Assembly (NCBI GenBank): GCA_965248715.1
Contig: CBDFKB010000008.1
Coordinates: forward strand, 558,001 to 622,000
Reading direction: 5' to 3'
DNA from: CBDFKB01 sp965248715
Lineage (GTDB): Bacteria > Pseudomonadota > Alphaproteobacteria > Rhizobiales > Rhizobiaceae
Length of the DNA stretch: 64,000 nucleotides
Numbering within the stretch: position 1 is the first letter of the stretch; every line of letters starts with the position of its first letter. Shown here piece by piece: positions 62,696 through 64,000 of this stretch. Under the pieces are notes generated by a model. That model did not search any database. It saw nothing but the letters and a program-made list of their open reading frames with translations, and was not told the DNA's origin. Both the position numbers and the translations under genes were made by a program.

Positions 62696-62806
62696 ATGAA
62701 ACAAGCTGGCTTTTTCGATCTTCCGGATCACTTGAAGCGATTGTCGGATGCGGGCGATCCATTGCTTGAGCTTGAGCGGATCATTGACTTGGAAGCGAAC
62801 CACTAG
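62696..62806 (+). pseudogene. IS5-family transposase N-terminal fragment, cut by repeat E
   Basis: After GGAGG the frame reads MKQAGFFDLPDHLKRLSDAG, DPLLELERIIDLEANH, then TAG in a CTAG. It matches the first residues of ISX-like transposases (GIDNQLKRLSDLGDQLETLD). The double-hairpin repeat at 62803 begins exactly at the CTAG, so the repeat truncated the gene and supplied the stop. Confidence 0.8.
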
Positions 62807-62971
62807 TGGTTCGATTCCAACATTTGCGTCCCGTTGCAACACTTAGGTTTGCAAATCTTGGCAACAAAAGAACCACTAGCAAGATATTGAATCTAATGGA
62901 ATTTTTAAATTTGACATTTGACAAACGACGATGCTGCAAATGGGCACCAAATGTCAAATTCTTTCCGCTAG
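62803..62971 (+). repeat. Double-hairpin CTAG repeat, copy E
   Basis: 169 bases in the same orientation as copy A, CTAG 62803 to CTAG 62968-62971. Right of it, GGGTCTGTTGACATTCA is the left end of an IS427-group element, which again abuts CTAG. Confidence 0.9.
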
Positions 62972-63174
62972 GGTCTGTTGACATTCATGATTATGACGCC
63001 GGCGTGGCCCAATTGGTCGCTGGCAAGGCGCGAAATTCCACCAAATCCCAAACACGCGCCAGGGTGGAGCACGTATTTGGTGAGCAGAAGCGCAAAATGG
63101 ACCTGTTCGCACGGCGCCCGGTCGGGCTTGCGCGCACTTTGTGTTGGTTGCGCTATCGGCTATCGCCTATTTGA
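62972..63174 (+). pseudogene. IS remnants: IS427-type end and IS5-family transposase tail
   Basis: An IS427-like end at 62971-62988 is followed from about 63001 by the C-terminus of an IS5-family transposase: TRARVEHVFGEQKRKMDLFA and GLARTLCWLRYRLSPI-stop. VEHVFG holds the catalytic Glu. It may be the other end of the element cut at 62803, or a separate one. The following 63175-63436 holds no gene. Confidence 0.75.
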
Positions 63175-63436
63175 GCGCAGATTTTGCTCTCACGGCAGTT
63201 CGCTGCGCTCGGCCGAACCCGCGCAGTAGCAACGCGGCCCGCGAGAGAGACCAATTTTTAAAATGCTACGAAAGAAAACGGTTCTGGAAGCCGGCTACTG
63301 GTGCCCAACTATAGAAATTTCCAATAGATGTATTGGTATTATAGATTTTACAAACGGCAGAAACCGATGCGACCATATTGCGACTATTTAACAAATTAGG
63401 TTGAATGCCGGCGAATTCGCCGGCGATGGGGCAACG

Positions 63437-63865
63437 ATGAGCAAACCGGTAGCAGGCGATAAAACTACCGAATTCCGCCCTTCGGTGAACGGCGATCCAC
63501 ATATTTATGTTCCGGTCGCGTTGCCTGCCTCACAGTTATTCTTTCTGGATAAATCAAGCCGTTTGGTCCTTTTGAATATTGTATGCCACCATTTGTTGCG
63601 GCCGTTAGCCATCTGGACCAACGGTCGGGCCCGCGGCCCGCATTTTCGCGGTTTGCTTGGTCGCATGGTCGACAGTTTGCGGGCCATTATTACATTGCGC
63701 GTTAGGGCCAAGCGCATTGCACCAAATTGGCAAATTGACCGGGCAATCTTGCTGGGCCCAGCATCCATGTTACCTACACAAGCGGCGGCCAGAGGTGCAA
63801 ATATCGCGATCCTCGCTGGACGCGGTCATTTACTTAGCCCATCATGCCCAATAATCGCGACCTGA
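63437..63865 (+). CDS. Hypothetical protein, unknown
   Basis: About 142 residues from ATG 63437 (GGGGCAACG upstream; a longer frame starts at 63401). I see no family: HIYVPVALPASQLFFLDKSS, LLNIVCHHLLRPLAIWTNGR, then RAIITLRVRAKRIAPNWQID. It is basic and ends without a repeat or terminator. It might not be a real gene: the region between two debris areas is easy for chance frames. Codon use is not clearly coding. Confidence 0.35.
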   Translation: MSKPVAGDKTTEFRPSVNGDPHIYVPVALPASQLFFLDKSSRLVLLNIVCHHLLRPLAIWTNGRARGPHFRGLLGRMVDSLRAIITLRVRAKRIAPNWQIDRAILLGPASMLPTQAAARGANIAILAGRGHLLSPSCPIIAT

Positions 63866-63929
63866 TTGGGAATGAAGAAAAAAACAGGTAATCGAGCGAA
63901 ATTTACAAAAGCAAAAGGAGTACTTGAAG

Positions 63930-64000
63930 ATGACGACAAGTTTGATGAAGAACCTGCTGGCGGGAGCGGCCACGGGACTGGCGATGTTTGCTTTTTCAGC
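63930..64000 (+). CDS. Start of a secreted protein gene (partial at window end)
   Basis: AAGGAG at 63915-63920 precedes ATG 63930, then MTTSLMKNLLAGAATGLAMF AFS, the basic start and hydrophobic core of a Sec signal peptide. The rest is beyond the window. Probably a periplasmic binding protein or outer-membrane protein; not decidable. Confidence 0.65.
   Translation, partial: MTTSLMKNLLAGAATGLAMFAFS

Overview
The window comes from an alphaproteobacterium, very probably of the order Hyphomicrobiales (Rhizobiales). The signs are an AapM/AapP amino-acid transporter, an Omp2-type porin, a pcm-tolC-popZ gene block, a separate valS, and RIME-type intergenic mosaic repeats. The species cannot be named from the sequence alone.

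Bases 1 to about 40,600 are mostly ordinary chromosome. In order they hold: the end of aapM with aapP (carrying an extra N-terminal helix-hairpin-helix domain) and a flavin monooxygenase; a decayed IS256-type element; a MarR regulator; tRNA-Cys; pcm, tolC and popZ; a complete branched-chain-amino-acid-type ABC operon followed by a duplicated-domain protein and a RidA protein; msrA; a Wzm/Wzt-like polysaccharide exporter facing a family 2 glycosyltransferase; valS; a polar amino-acid ABC operon ending in a DapA-family enzyme with a divergent GntR regulator; a polyamine-type ABC operon with a metallo-beta-lactamase-fold hydrolase and a divergent TetR regulator; an ABC exporter; isovaleryl-CoA dehydrogenase; and an outer-membrane porin.

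Bases about 40,800-52,060 are accessory and rich in mobile DNA: two small HTH-like genes, an orphan tail-collar-like membrane protein, two copies of an IS5-family element (called ISX here), an IS21 element, an IS3 element, an IS427-group element and a split IS5-family transposase (called ISY). They are nested: the old ISY transposase gene is split by ISX copy 2, which is split by IS3, which is split by a 142-bp MITE; IS21 sits beside ISX copy 2. Target-site duplications let most layers be drawn to the base. The MITE family has four copies here, all exactly 142 bp with 4-bp duplications.

Bases 52,059-62,576 hold the most interesting unit: PP2C phosphatase, FHA protein, secreted vWA plus membrane plus FHA protein, Ser/Thr kinase with an external seven-repeat propeller, a divergent membrane trypsin-like protease with two FHA domains, a secreted peptidoglycan-binding-like protein, an RDD plus FHA membrane protein, and a further membrane protein. 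It looks like a self-contained phospho-threonine signalling module spanning the inner membrane, with no type VI secretion genes nearby. Three of its proteins share a T-R-x-I motif, the shape FHA domains bind when the Thr is phosphorylated. The module is bordered by repeats and insertion-sequence debris on both sides.

Two repeat families, RIME-like units of about 106 bp and a double-hairpin element of about 169 bp, are bounded by CTAG. In six cases that CTAG supplies the TAG stop codon of an adjoining gene or gene fragment. The window ends at the start of a secreted protein gene.
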